Shown here one piece after another: positions 47,641 to 56,171 of a stretch of DNA of 64,000 nt. The number at the start of each line of letters is the position of its first letter. Position 1 is the first letter of the stretch. Origin of the DNA: Variovorax sp. MHTC-1 (GTDB lineage Bacteria > Pseudomonadota > Gammaproteobacteria > Burkholderiales > Burkholderiaceae_C); NCBI RefSeq assembly GCF_003984645.1, contig NZ_RWKI01000008.1:186001-250000 (forward strand), read 5' to 3'. Made by a program: the position numbers and the translations under genes. The notes below the pieces were generated by a model, which made no database searches, was not told the DNA's origin, and saw nothing but the letters and a program-made list of their open reading frames with translations.

Positions 47641-50004
47641 TCATTGTTCTTCCTCCGTGTTGCGCGGTGCGGCCGTCGCTGCCATCGCGGCAGCCAGCTG
47701 CTGCTGCTTGGCGATCTCGCGGTACATCTGGTCGCGCCCGCTCAGGTATTGCTTGGGCCAGTCGACGTCGCGGCATTGCAGCTTGGCCGTCTCGTGCAGG
47801 GTCCACGCCGGATCGGCCAGATGCGGTCGCGCGATCGCGCACAGGTCGGCGCGGCCCGCGGCGATGATGCTGTTGGCCTGGTCGGCGTCGGTGATGGCGC
47901 CGACCGCGATGGTCGAGATGCCCACTTCGTTGCGGATGCGGTCCGCAAAAGGCGTCTGGTACATGCGGCCGTACACCGGCTTCGCCGCACGCGTGGTCTG
48001 GCCCGAGGAGACGTCGATGAAGTCGCAGCCCGCTTCCTTGAAGAGCCGCGCCACCACCACCGCGTCGGCATCGGTGTTGCCGCCCGGTGCCCAGTCGTGG
48101 GCCGAGATGCGCACGCTCATCGGCCGTTCGGCCGGCCAGGCCGAGCGCATGGCGCGGAACACTTCGAGCGGATAGCGGCAGCGGTTCTCGAGGCTGCCGC
48201 CGTATTCGTCGGTGCGCAGGTTGGTCAGCGGGCTGATGAAGGAAGCCAGCAGGTAGCCGTGCGCGCAGTGCAGCTCGAGCCAGTCGAAGCCGGCCTCGGC
48301 CGCGCGCCGGGTCGAGGCGACGAACTGGTCGCGCAGCGTGTCCATGTCGGCGCGCGTCATCGCAGCCGGCAGCTGGTTCTGTTCGCCGTAGGCCAGCGCG
48401 CTGGCGGCGATCAGCGGCCAGTTGCCTTGCGGCAGCGGCTCGTCGATCTCTTCCCAGCCCAGCTGCGTCGAGCCCTTGGGCCCGCTGTGGCCGAGCTGCA
48501 TGCCGATCTTGGCGGTGGTCTGCGTATGCACGAAGTCGACGATGCGCTTGAAGGCCACCGATTGCGCATCGCTGTAGAGACCGGTGCAGCCGGGCGTGAT
48601 GCGGCCCTCCGGCGTCGGGCTGGTCATCTCGACGAACACCATGGCCGCGCCGCCGAGCGCGCGCGCGCCGAGGTGCACCAGCAGGAAGTCCTGCGGCACG
48701 CCGTCGACCGAGCTGTAGGTGGCCATCGGCGAGACCAGGATGCGGTTCTTGAGCGTGAGTCCGCGCACGGTGAGCGGCATCAGCATCGGCGCCAGCGGCT
48801 TGCCGCCTGCCAGCCATGCCTCGTAGCCGCCCAGCCATTGCGTATCGCGCAGTCGCAGGTTCTCGTGGCTGATGCGTTGCGAGCGCGTCAAGAGCGAGTA
48901 GGCGAACTGCTCGATCTCCATGCCGGTGTAGCGGTGCACGTTCTCGAACCATTCGGTCGAATTGCGCGCTGCGTTCTGGATCTTGAGCACCTCGACGCTG
49001 CGCCGCGCCTCGTAGGCTTCGAGCACGTGGTCGACGCTGCCGCCGCGCGCGAACTCGTCGCTGAGGTCGATCGCATCCTCGAGCGCGAGCTTGGTGCCCG
49101 AGCCGATCGAGAAGTGCGCCGTGTGCGCGGCGTCGCCCATCAGCACCACCGGCACGCTCTTGCCGCTCACCTCGACGCGGTGCGTCCAGTGCTTGCAGAC
49201 CACGCGCGGAAAGCGGATCCAGTTGGCCGAGCCGCGCAGGTGGGTGGCGTTGCTGATCAGTTCGTGGCCGCCCAGGTACTTGGCGAAAAGCTTCTCGCAG
49301 AAGGCGATCGCCTCGGGCTGCTCCATCTTGTCGAGGCCGTGGGCCTGCCACACCGCTTCGGGCGTTTCGACGATGAAGGTCGAGGTCTTGTCGTCGAACT
49401 GGTAGGCATGGGCCTGGAACCAGCCGTGCTCCGTCTTCTCGAAGGCGAAGGTGAAGGCGTCGAAGGTTTGGTGCGTGCCGAGCCAGACGAAGCGGCATTG
49501 GCGCAGGTCGATGTCGGGCTCGAAGACATCGGCGTAGCGCTGGCGGATGCGGCTGTTGAGCCCGTCGCTGGCGATCACCAGGTCGGCTTCGTACTGCGCG
49601 GCCAGGGCCTGGTCGTCCGTGGCGTCGGTTTCGAACACCAGCTTGACGCCGAGCGCCAGGCAGCGCTCTTGCAGGATGTTCAAGAGGCGCTTGCGGCCGA
49701 TGCCGCAGAAGCCGTGGCCGCCCGAGCGCACCTGGCGTCCCTTGAAGAACACCTGGATGTCGTCCCAATGGTGGAACTCCCGGCCGATCAGCGCGGCCGT
49801 GTCGGGGTCGGCGGCCGCGAGGTTGGCGAGCGTCTGGTCGCTCAGCACCACGCCCCAGCCGAAGGTGTCGAAGGGGCGGTTGCGTTCTATCACCGTGACC
49901 TCGAGCGCCGGCCGGCGGGCCTTCATCAAGAGCGCGAAGTAGAGGCCGGCGGGGCCGCCGCCGATGCACAACACGCGCTGCAGATCCATTGCGAAGCTAT
50001 TCAT
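47641..50004 (-). CDS. Bifunctional 2-aminobenzoyl-CoA (or salicylyl-CoA) monooxygenase/reductase
   Basis: 787 residues, two enzymes in one chain. The N-terminal ~390 residues are a flavin monooxygenase: [18 protein letters not shown] (FAD) near residue 15, [15 protein letters not shown] near 150 and [22 protein letters not shown] near 288. The C-terminal ~375 residues are an old-yellow-enzyme-type TIM barrel: [20 protein letters not shown] near 408, then [19 protein letters not shown] near 568. This fusion is known from aerobic CoA-dependent 2-aminobenzoate degradation and from salicylyl-CoA 5-hydroxylases. It hydroxylates, and in the aminobenzoate case also reduces, the ring of the CoA ester. 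First gene of the operon; an alternative ATG lies at 49989. Confidence 0.9.
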   Translation of the reverse strand: MNSFAMDLQRVLCIGGGPAGLYFALLMKARRPALEVTVIERNRPFDTFGWGVVLSDQTLANLAAADPDTAALIGREFHHWDDIQVFFKGRQVRSGGHGFCGIGRKRLLNILQERCLALGVKLVFETDATDDQALAAQYEADLVIASDGLNSRIRQRYADVFEPDIDLRQCRFVWLGTHQTFDAFTFAFEKTEHGWFQAHAYQFDDKTSTFIVETPEAVWQAHGLDKMEQPEAIAFCEKLFAKYLGGHELISNATHLRGSANWIRFPRVVCKHWTHRVEVSGKSVPVVLMGDAAHTAHFSIGSGTKLALEDAIDLSDEFARGGSVDHVLEAYEARRSVEVLKIQNAARNSTEWFENVHRYTGMEIEQFAYSLLTRSQRISHENLRLRDTQWLGGYEAWLAGGKPLAPMLMPLTVRGLTLKNRILVSPMATYSSVDGVPQDFLLVHLGARALGGAAMVFVEMTSPTPEGRITPGCTGLYSDAQSVAFKRIVDFVHTQTTAKIGMQLGHSGPKGSTQLGWEEIDEPLPQGNWPLIAASALAYGEQNQLPAAMTRADMDTLRDQFVASTRRAAEAGFDWLELHCAHGYLLASFISPLTNLRTDEYGGSLENRCRYPLEVFRAMRSAWPAERPMSVRISAHDWAPGGNTDADAVVVARLFKEAGCDFIDVSSGQTTRAAKPVYGRMYQTPFADRIRNEVGISTIAVGAITDADQANSIIAAGRADLCAIARPHLADPAWTLHETAKLQCRDVDWPKQYLSGRDQMYREIAKQQQLAAAMAATAAPRNTEEEQ

Positions 50005-50012
50005 GGATCAAT

Positions 50013-50040
50013 AGTTTAGACCTAAACGATCTGTTGTCAA
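50013..50040 (-). promoter_or_regulatory. Promoter with embedded palindromic operator of the aromatic-CoA operon
   Basis: On the minus strand TTGACA (50040-50035), a 16-base spacer and TAAACT (50018-50013). The spacer and -10 contain a perfect 14-bp palindrome GTTTAG-AC-CTAAAC (plus-strand 50014-50027), which would block RNA polymerase when bound. The MarR protein encoded in the operon is the obvious candidate. Transcription should start within a few bases of the ATG at 50004, giving an almost leaderless message. Confidence 0.65.
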
Positions 50041-50102
50041 CCCGAAGAGGGTTTTCGCTGGGGTCGGTTGACGAAGTTCGCCGCTGCTGGCAAAAATCAG
50101 CC

Positions 50103-51371
50103 ATGTCAAGCCTGTTGCCGAAGATCGAGTCCCAGCTTTCCGCGCTGCCTGTTCCAGTCACGCTGCAGCTGCCCGATGGGCGACAGGTCGCCAAGCCAGG
50201 CTCGCGCGTCACGCTCGCCTTCTCCGAATGGTCGGCGCTCGCCAAGCTCGGCGCCCGCCAGATCGGCGCCATCGGCGAGGCCTATGTCGAAGGCCGGGTC
50301 CAGATCGAAGGGAAGATGCGGGACCTGATCGACGTCGCGGTCAGCCTCCTGCCCGGCAATCCCGCCGAGACCAACACAAGCTGGTGGAGCCGCATGCAAC
50401 GGCGCGCAAAGTCGCGCGGCTCGCACTCGCTGGGCAGGGACGCGGCGCAGATCGAATTCCACTACGACGTATCGGACGATTTCTACGCACTGTGGCTCGA
50501 CCCGCGGCGCGTCTATTCGTGCGCCTACTACCGTGACGCCGGGATGACGCTGGCGCAGGCCCAGGAGGCCAAGCTCGATCACATCTGCCGCAAGCTCATG
50601 TTGCAGCCGGGCGAGCGCTTCCTCGACATCGGCTCGGGCTGGGGCGGGCTCCTGCTGTGGGCGGCCGAGCACTACGGCGTCGACGCGACCGGCATCACGC
50701 TGTCGAAGAACCAGCATGCGCACGTGACGCGTCTGATCGAGGAAAAGGGCTTGCAAGGCCGGGTGCGCGTCGAGCTGCTCGACTACCGCAAGCTCGACAG
50801 CGACGAGCCCTTCGACAAGATCTCCTCGGTCGGCATGTTCGAGCACGTCGGCAGCGTCAACATGCCGACCTACTTCCGAAAGATCCATTCGCTGCTCAAG
50901 CCCGGCGGATTGGTCATGAACCACGGCATTACCTCGGGGCAGCTCGACTACAAGCAGCTCGGCGCCGGCATGGGCGACTTCATCGAGAAGTACATCTTCC
51001 CGGGCGGCGAGCTGCTGCATGTGACGCACGTGCTGCGCGAGACGGTGGCCGCGGGCCTGGAAATGATCGACACCGAAAACCTACGGCCGCACTATGCGCG
51101 CACGCTCTGGGCCTGGTCGGATGCGCTCGAGTCCCGGCTCGACGAGGCGCGCGAGGTCCTGCAGCGCGCCGGCGGCCGGCAAGGCGACAACGCCGAGCGC
51201 GTCCTGCGCGCCTACCGCCTGTACCTGGCCGGTTCGGCGATGTGCTTCGAACAGGGCTGGATCTCGCTGCACCAGATGCTCTCCACCCGGCCCGACGGAA
51301 ACGTCGAGGGCGGCGCGCTGCGCGGAGCGCAATCGGTGTACCCTTTTGTCCGCGACTACATCTACAAATAA
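50103..51371 (+). CDS. Cyclopropane-fatty-acyl-phospholipid synthase family methyltransferase
   Basis: 422 residues. The SAM-binding loop ERFLDIGSGWGGLLLWAAEHY is near residue 170. It is preceded by the CFA-synthase blocks FHYDVSDDFYALWLDPRRVYSCAYY near 118 and followed by SSVGMFEHVG (near 241) and a conserved C-terminal region with the YRLYLAGSAMCFEQGWISLHQ segment. Enzymes of this type add a methylene to unsaturated acyl chains of membrane phospholipids. The N-terminal ~110 residues match the lipid-binding domain of Cfa. The start gives 99 bases to the divergent operon. Confidence 0.88.
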   Translation: MSSLLPKIESQLSALPVPVTLQLPDGRQVAKPGSRVTLAFSEWSALAKLGARQIGAIGEAYVEGRVQIEGKMRDLIDVAVSLLPGNPAETNTSWWSRMQRRAKSRGSHSLGRDAAQIEFHYDVSDDFYALWLDPRRVYSCAYYRDAGMTLAQAQEAKLDHICRKLMLQPGERFLDIGSGWGGLLLWAAEHYGVDATGITLSKNQHAHVTRLIEEKGLQGRVRVELLDYRKLDSDEPFDKISSVGMFEHVGSVNMPTYFRKIHSLLKPGGLVMNHGITSGQLDYKQLGAGMGDFIEKYIFPGGELLHVTHVLRETVAAGLEMIDTENLRPHYARTLWAWSDALESRLDEAREVLQRAGGRQGDNAERVLRAYRLYLAGSAMCFEQGWISLHQMLSTRPDGNVEGGALRGAQSVYPFVRDYIYK

Positions 51372-51385
51372 CCGAGCGAGGCACC

Positions 51386-51709
51386 ATGCTGTATCGATTC
51401 AAATCGCGCGCCAGCCCCCCTTTCGTGATGCTCGAGATCCACGCGCGTCAGTTGTTCGACATCATCGGCAAGGCGCCGGAGCGCAAGGGCATCGTGACGG
51501 TGGAGCAGATGCCGGCCGCCATTGCGGCGCTGGAGGCGGCCATGGCGCGTGAAGCCCATAACGCGCACAACAACGACGACTTCGCCGTCGAAGGCCATGA
51601 CGAGGAGGCCGAGAAGCAGCACATCACGCTGCACCAGCGCGCCGTGCCCTTGCTGCACATGCTCAAGGACTCGCTGGCCGACCGCAAGGACGTGATGTGG
51701 GAGGTGTAG
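51386..51709 (+). CDS. DUF1840 family protein
   Basis: 107 residues, starting MLYRFKSRASPPFVMLEIHA with the RQLFDIIGKAPERKGIVTVEQMP segment characteristic of DUF1840. Histidines and acidic residues cluster in the middle (HNAHNNDDFAVEGHDEEAEK). The C-terminus is amphipathic (LHQRAVPLLHMLKDSLADRK). No function is known. It follows the methyltransferase by 14 bases, probably in one transcript. Confidence 0.8.
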   Translation: MLYRFKSRASPPFVMLEIHARQLFDIIGKAPERKGIVTVEQMPAAIAALEAAMAREAHNAHNNDDFAVEGHDEEAEKQHITLHQRAVPLLHMLKDSLADRKDVMWEV

Positions 51710-51714
51710 AGCCC

Positions 51715-51798
51715 ACCCCCAGGCTTGCTCGCTTCGCGTAGCCGCCCACCCCCTTGCAGGGGGCGCCGCCTGCGGCCCGGCGACGCCGGTTCCGCGGC
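51715..51798 (-). repeat. Dispersed palindromic repeat, copy B
   Basis: On the minus strand it reads CCGCGGAACCGGCGTCGCCG onwards to GCGAGCAAGCCTGGGGG. It differs from copies A (26814-26895) and C (62163-62247) at a handful of positions and has the same CCGG/CCGG and CCCCC/GGGGG hairpins. It lies between two convergent genes. Confidence 0.8.
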
Positions 51799-51850
51799 GG
51801 CCCACGGTCAGGCGCGCTGCGCGCACCAATGGATCAGGAACGCCAGGGGC

Positions 51851-52867
51851 TTAGTCCACCTTGGCCCCGGAGGCCTTCACCACCTTCGCCCACTTGACGT
51901 GTTCGTTCTCGATGTGCTTTGCGAACTCGGCTGGCGAGTTGCCGCTCGGGATCGCGCCCTGGGCCAGCATCTTTTCCTTGATCGCCGGGGTGCCGAGCGA
52001 CTTGGCCACTTCCTGCTGGATGCGGTTCACGATGTCGGGCGGCGTGCCGGCCGGGGCCAGTAGGCCGAACCATGAGCTCGCCTCGTAGCCTTTGAGCGCC
52101 GGGCCGCCGGCCTCTTCGACCGTCGGCACGTCGGGCAGGGCCGGCGAGCGCTTCGCGCTGGTCACCGCCAGCGCCTTGAGCTTGCCGCCCTTGATCTGCT
52201 GCATCGACGAGGGCAGGTTGTCGAACATCACGTCGGCGTTGCCGCCGACCAGGTCCAGGAGCGCCGGGCCCGATCCGCGGTAGGGGATGTGCGTCATGAA
52301 GCTGCCGGTCATGGTCTTGAAGAGCTCGCCCGCCAGGTGAATCGAGGTGCCGCTGCCGCTCGAGGCCATGTTGAGCTTGCCGGGGTTCGCCTTCGCGTAC
52401 TTCACGAAGTCTGCAACGCTGTTGATGTTGAGCGCGCGGGCCTTGTCGGCATTCATCTCCATCACGTTGGGCACTGCCGCCACCAGCGTGATCGGCGCGA
52501 AGTCCTTGATCGGGTCGTAGGGCAGCTTGGGATAGAGCGCGCGGTTGATGCCGTGCGTGCCCACGGTGCCCATCAGCAGCGTGTAGCCGTCGTTCGGCGC
52601 CCTGGCCACGATATCGGCGCCCACGTTGCCGCCGGCACCCGCCCGGTTATCGACGATGAACTGCTGCCCGAAGGCATTGGAAAGCTCAGGCGCGATGGCG
52701 CGCGCGAGGATGTCAGTGGTGCCGCCGGGCGCGAAGGGCACCACGATTCGTACCGGCTTGGTCGGCCAGCTTCCTTGGGCTGCTGCGGGCCCCGCAGCCA
52801 GCGCCAGGAAGGCGCTCGCGCCCAGGGCCAGTACAGAGCGGCGACGGGATTGGAACGAGAGGGTCAT
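51851..52867 (-). CDS. Bug/TctC family periplasmic solute-binding protein
   Basis: 338 residues. A signal peptide (ending GPAAAQ, about residue 31) is preceded by three arginines ([10 protein letters not shown]). The Bug signature [18 protein letters not shown] is near residue 40, GANVG-type [12 protein letters not shown] near 77, and the C-terminus ends [12 protein letters not shown]. These proteins bind carboxylates for tripartite tricarboxylate transporters or sensing. No TctA/TctB genes are adjacent, as is common for the many orphan Bug genes of this group. The ATG at 52867 has AGGAAA upstream; another in-frame ATG lies seven codons earlier. Confidence 0.9.
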   Translation of the reverse strand: MTLSFQSRRRSVLALGASAFLALAAGPAAAQGSWPTKPVRIVVPFAPGGTTDILARAIAPELSNAFGQQFIVDNRAGAGGNVGADIVARAPNDGYTLLMGTVGTHGINRALYPKLPYDPIKDFAPITLVAAVPNVMEMNADKARALNINSVADFVKYAKANPGKLNMASSGSGTSIHLAGELFKTMTGSFMTHIPYRGSGPALLDLVGGNADVMFDNLPSSMQQIKGGKLKALAVTSAKRSPALPDVPTVEEAGGPALKGYEASSWFGLLAPAGTPPDIVNRIQQEVAKSLGTPAIKEKMLAQGAIPSGNSPAEFAKHIENEHVKWAKVVKASGAKVD

Positions 52868-52944
52868 GCGTGTTTCCTGTTGATTCATGGCGCAGAGTTT
52901 GACAGGCGAAGCGCCTCATTCGTCGCGGGTGAAACCCCGTGTGC

Positions 52945-53868
52945 TCAGATCCCCTGCATGCGGGCCGCGAAGCGCTGCTCGCGAAATTTCTCGACCACGA
53001 AGTCGACGAAGACGCGCGTTTTCGCCGGCAACAGCTTCTTGCTCGGGTAGTAAAGCGATATCGGCCCCGAGTCGGCATACCAGCCGGGCAGCACACGCAC
53101 CAACGCGCCGCTTTGCAGGCCAGGCAGCGCGAAAGCCATCGGCATCAGCGCAATGCCCAGGCCCATCATCGCGGCGTGGGCGATCGCCTCGGGGTCGCTG
53201 AAGATCAGGCGCGGCTTCGCGTCGGCCGCGCCTTCGTCACCCGCCGCATTGCGCAGGGTCCAGGCCCGCACCCGCCCGGTCGGGGAGGAGCGCCGCATGA
53301 TGGCGTCGAAGGCAGCGAGATCCGACGGATGCTTCGGCACCGGCTTGCCGGCCATGTACGCGGGCGCCGCGACCGCCACGACGTGGATGCGCGCCAGCTC
53401 GCGCGCCACCACGCCGGGGGTCAGCTCGATGCCGCCGCCGATCGCGGCATCGAAGCCTTCGCCGATCAGGTCGACCTGCCGGTTGTCGAAATGCCAGTCG
53501 GGCATGACCGCCGGATAGCGCGCCAGGAACTCGCCGACCAGCGGCACGACGTAGGTGCGCCCGAAAGCCTGCCCCATGCTGACCTTGAGCGTGCCTGCAG
53601 GCTGGCCGCCGGCCTCGGCCGCGCCGGCCATGGCGTCGGCCAGCGTGCCGAGCGCACCGCCGATCTGCAGCAGCAGGCGTTCGCCGCTTTCGGTCAGGGC
53701 CAGCTTGCGCGTGCTGCGCTGGAACAGGCGCACGCCAAGGCCCGCTTCGAGACGCGCGACGTTCTTGCTCACCGCGGCGGGCGTCAGGCCGAGCTGCCGG
53801 GCGGCCGCGGAGAAGCTGCCGGCCTCGGCGCTGCGGACGAAGGATTCGAGATGGCTCAGCGGCTGCAT
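52945..53868 (-). CDS. LysR family transcriptional regulator
   Basis: 307 residues starting MQPLSHLESFVRSAEAGSFS. The helix-turn-helix is SFSAAARQLGLTPAAVSKNV. The ligand-binding domain (about 92-295) follows the pattern of the group with FGRTYVVPLVGEFLARYP and ELARIHVVAVAAPAY. It is divergent from the SDR gene at 53978 and probably controls it. A perfect palindrome lies just upstream of its start (53879-53893). A longer in-frame ORF exists, but its leader crosses the promoter region. Confidence 0.87.
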   Translation of the reverse strand: MQPLSHLESFVRSAEAGSFSAAARQLGLTPAAVSKNVARLEAGLGVRLFQRSTRKLALTESGERLLLQIGGALGTLADAMAGAAEAGGQPAGTLKVSMGQAFGRTYVVPLVGEFLARYPAVMPDWHFDNRQVDLIGEGFDAAIGGGIELTPGVVARELARIHVVAVAAPAYMAGKPVPKHPSDLAAFDAIMRRSSPTGRVRAWTLRNAAGDEGAADAKPRLIFSDPEAIAHAAMMGLGIALMPMAFALPGLQSGALVRVLPGWYADSGPISLYYPSKKLLPAKTRVFVDFVVEKFREQRFAARMQGI

Positions 53869-53878
53869 GCGCGTATTT

Positions 53879-53893
53879 TCAACCACCGGTTGA
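53879..53893. promoter_or_regulatory. Palindrome between the divergent LysR and SDR genes
   Basis: TCAACC-ACC-GGTTGA, a perfect 6-bp inverted repeat 10 bases upstream of the LysR start. Position and symmetry suit an autoregulatory site for the LysR protein. Confidence 0.5.
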
Positions 53894-53977
53894 GATTGAT
53901 AGGCCACTTTCGCGGCTAGCGCGAATGCAATGCAGGCTCCAAACTGCAGGCATTCCACAACTTTTCGAAAGCGCATC

Positions 53978-54739
53978 ATGTCTGCAACCACTTCTTCCAA
54001 GCCCCTTCTGGCCGGCAAGGCGGCCTTCGTCACCGGCGGCTCGCGCGGTATCGGCGCCGCCATCGTGCGGCGTCTTGCCGCGGACGGCGCCGCCGTCGCC
54101 TTCAGCTACACCAGCAGCGAAGCCGCTGCCAAGGAACTCGCCGGCAGTGTCGAAGCCGCAGGTGGCCGCGCGATCGCGCTGCGCGTCGACAGCGCCGACG
54201 CCGCAGCGCTTCGCACTGCGATCGACCAGGCCGCGCGCACCTTCGGCCGTCTCGACATCCTGGTCAACAACGCCGGCGTCTTCAAGGTCGGCACGGTCGA
54301 GGAGATGTCGCTGGAAGACTTCGACCGCACGCTGAACGTCAACGTGCGTGCCGTGTTCGTCGGCACCCAGGCAGCAGTGCGCCACATGGGCGAGGGCGGC
54401 CGCGTCATCACCATCGGCAGCACCAACGCCGAACGGGTGCCGTCCCCGGGTTTCGGCGCCTACGCGATGAGCAAATCGGCGCTCACCGGCCTCACGCGCG
54501 GGTTTGCACGCGACCTCGGCCCGCGCGGCATCACGGTCAACAACGTGCAGCCCGGTCCGGTCGATACCGACATGAACCCGGCGGACGGCCCGAACGCAGC
54601 ATCGATGCATGCGCTGATGGCGCTGCCGCGGCATGGCAGCGGCGCGGACATCGCAGCGATGGTCGCTTACCTCGCAGGTCCGGAGGCCGGCTTCGTGACC
54701 GGCGCCAGCCTCAGCATCGACGGCGGCTTCTCGGCCTGA
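53978..54739 (+). CDS. SDR family NAD(P)-dependent oxidoreductase
   Basis: 253 residues. Cofactor loop GGSRGIGAAIVRRL is near residue 20, NNAGVF near 97, the catalytic Ser in TIGSTNAER near 147, YAMSK (YxxxK) near 162 and a C-terminal GASLSIDGGFSA. It is a classical SDR resembling 3-oxoacyl-ACP reductases (FabG-like), but the substrate is unknown. It is divergent from the LysR gene. Its last 73 bases overlap, tail to tail, the convergent MarR gene at 54667-55182. Confidence 0.87.
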   Translation: MSATTSSKPLLAGKAAFVTGGSRGIGAAIVRRLAADGAAVAFSYTSSEAAAKELAGSVEAAGGRAIALRVDSADAAALRTAIDQAARTFGRLDILVNNAGVFKVGTVEEMSLEDFDRTLNVNVRAVFVGTQAAVRHMGEGGRVITIGSTNAERVPSPGFGAYAMSKSALTGLTRGFARDLGPRGITVNNVQPGPVDTDMNPADGPNAASMHALMALPRHGSGADIAAMVAYLAGPEAGFVTGASLSIDGGFSA

Positions 54740-55182
54740 TCGTCCCGGCAGGCCACCGACACGATCAGGCGGTCGAGCGTGGCGCTCAACTGCCGCAGAT
54801 CCTCGGCGCCGAGGCCCGCGAACAGATCGGCCTCGCGTTCCCTTGCCTGCACGCGGACCGTCTCGAACAACGCCTTGCCGGCGCTGCTCAGATAAAGCCG
54901 GCTGCGGCGCAGGTCGGTCGGGTCTTCATGTCGGTGCAGGCGCTTGTGCCGTCTCAGACCCGCCAGCGCGCGGCTCACCGCCATCTTGTCGAGGCCGGTG
55001 AGCTCGCACAGCTGCGTGGCCGTCAGGCCGGGCTGCATGCCAAGCACGGCCATCGTGCGCCACTCGTTGAGCGTGAGCTCATGCTGGCGCCCGACCCGCT
55101 GCTGGAAGGGCCGCGCCGTCAGGTTGACGACCCGGACCAGCTTGAAGAAGACCGAGTCCTGGAAGCCGGCTTCGGTGTTCAT
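54667..55182 (-). CDS. MarR family transcriptional regulator
   Basis: 171 residues starting MNTEAGFQDSVFFKLVRVVN. The winged helix lies at about 45-105 (TLNEWRTMAVLGMQPGLTAT, KMAVSRALAGLRRHKRL, wing DPTDLRRSRLYLSSAGKALF). Its start overlaps the E1 beta stop by four bases, so it is co-translated with the dehydrogenase and may regulate it. The last ~24 residues (KPPSMLRLAPVTKPASGPAR) are encoded antisense to the SDR 3' end and look like an unconserved extension. Confidence 0.83.
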   Translation of the reverse strand: MNTEAGFQDSVFFKLVRVVNLTARPFQQRVGRQHELTLNEWRTMAVLGMQPGLTATQLCELTGLDKMAVSRALAGLRRHKRLHRHEDPTDLRRSRLYLSSAGKALFETVRVQAREREADLFAGLGAEDLRQLSATLDRLIVSVACRDDQAEKPPSMLRLAPVTKPASGPAR

Positions 55183-56171
55183 CCGCACAGGGCCCTGGCG
55201 CTTTGAACGATCCGTTCGGCACCGACGCGCGACTGCGCCTCGAGCACCGGCGAATAGCCGACCGGGATGCGCGGCGCGCCCAGGCGCGCCACCTTGCAGC
55301 CCGTCGCTTCGGCCGCGCTGGCCGCGATCTCGGCGCCGAAGCCGGCAGCCTGCACCGCCTCGTGCACCACCAGCAGTCGACCCGTGCGCGCGCAGGAGGA
55401 GAGCACCGCCTCGCGGTCCCAGGGCCACAGCGTGCGCAGGTCGAGCAGGTCGACGTCGATGCCTTCGGCCGCCAGCGTGTCGCAGGCGGCGGCACACGTC
55501 TGCATCTGCCGGCTCCAGCTCACCAGCGTGAGCGCGTTGCCGCGGCGCAGCTGCGCGGCTTGGCCGAGCGGCACCGCCCGCGTTTCGTCGACCTCGCCGC
55601 GCGAGGCCCACAGGTTCTTATGCTCGATGTAGACCACGGGGTCGCCGCACTGCATCGCGGCGCGCAGCAGCGAATGGTTGTCCTGCGGCGTCGACGGGCA
55701 GACCACCACCACGCCCGGCAGGTGCGCGAACCAGGCTTCGAGCGACTGCGAATGCTGCGCCGCCGAGGCGTCCCAGATGCCGCCCGGCATGCGCGCGACC
55801 AGCGGCACGCGGCCCTGGCCGCCGAACATGAAGCGGTTCTTGGCGGCCTGGTTCACCAGCTCGTCCATGCCGCACAGCGCGAAGTCGACCACGCGCATTT
55901 CGACCACCGGCCTGAGGCCCGCCAGCGCCATGCCGACGCCGGCGCCCATGATCGCGGCTTCGGAGATCGGCGTATCGATCACGCGCTCGGCGCCGAAGCG
56001 CTGCTGCAGCCCCTTGTACTGGCCGAAGATGCCGCCGCGGCCGACGTCCTCGCCGAGCACGACCACGCGCGCATCGGCTTCCATCTCGCGCTGCACCGCC
56101 AGCGCGGCGGCTTCGGCATAGCTGAGTTCGCGCACGGCGCTGCCGGCGGCGATGTCGCTCGTCATGTCCAT
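55179..56171 (-). CDS. TPP-dependent 2-oxoacid/acetoin dehydrogenase E1 beta subunit
   Basis: 330 residues. The E1 beta fold is shown by VVVLGEDVGRGGIFGQYKGL near residue 36, RVIDTPISEAAIMGAGVGMA near 62 (with the cofactor-contacting Glu) and the central GGQGRVPLVARMPGG stretch, then the C-terminal LLVVHEAVQAAGFGAEIAA. It pairs with the alpha subunit just upstream, overlapping it by ten bases (an alternative ATG six bases later overlaps by four). Acetoin dehydrogenase AcoB is the closest functional guess. Confidence 0.85.
   Translation of the reverse strand: MDMTSDIAAGSAVRELSYAEAAALAVQREMEADARVVVLGEDVGRGGIFGQYKGLQQRFGAERVIDTPISEAAIMGAGVGMALAGLRPVVEMRVVDFALCGMDELVNQAAKNRFMFGGQGRVPLVARMPGGIWDASAAQHSQSLEAWFAHLPGVVVVCPSTPQDNHSLLRAAMQCGDPVVYIEHKNLWASRGEVDETRAVPLGQAAQLRRGNALTLVSWSRQMQTCAAACDTLAAEGIDVDLLDLRTLWPWDREAVLSSCARTGRLLVVHEAVQAAGFGAEIAASAAEATGCKVARLGAPRIPVGYSPVLEAQSRVGAERIVQSARALCG

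Noticed and set aside
47474-49969. Minus-strand 831-codon frame over the fused monooxygenase
   Set aside because: Arg/Pro/His-rich composition and same-strand overlap with a well-supported 787-residue enzyme.
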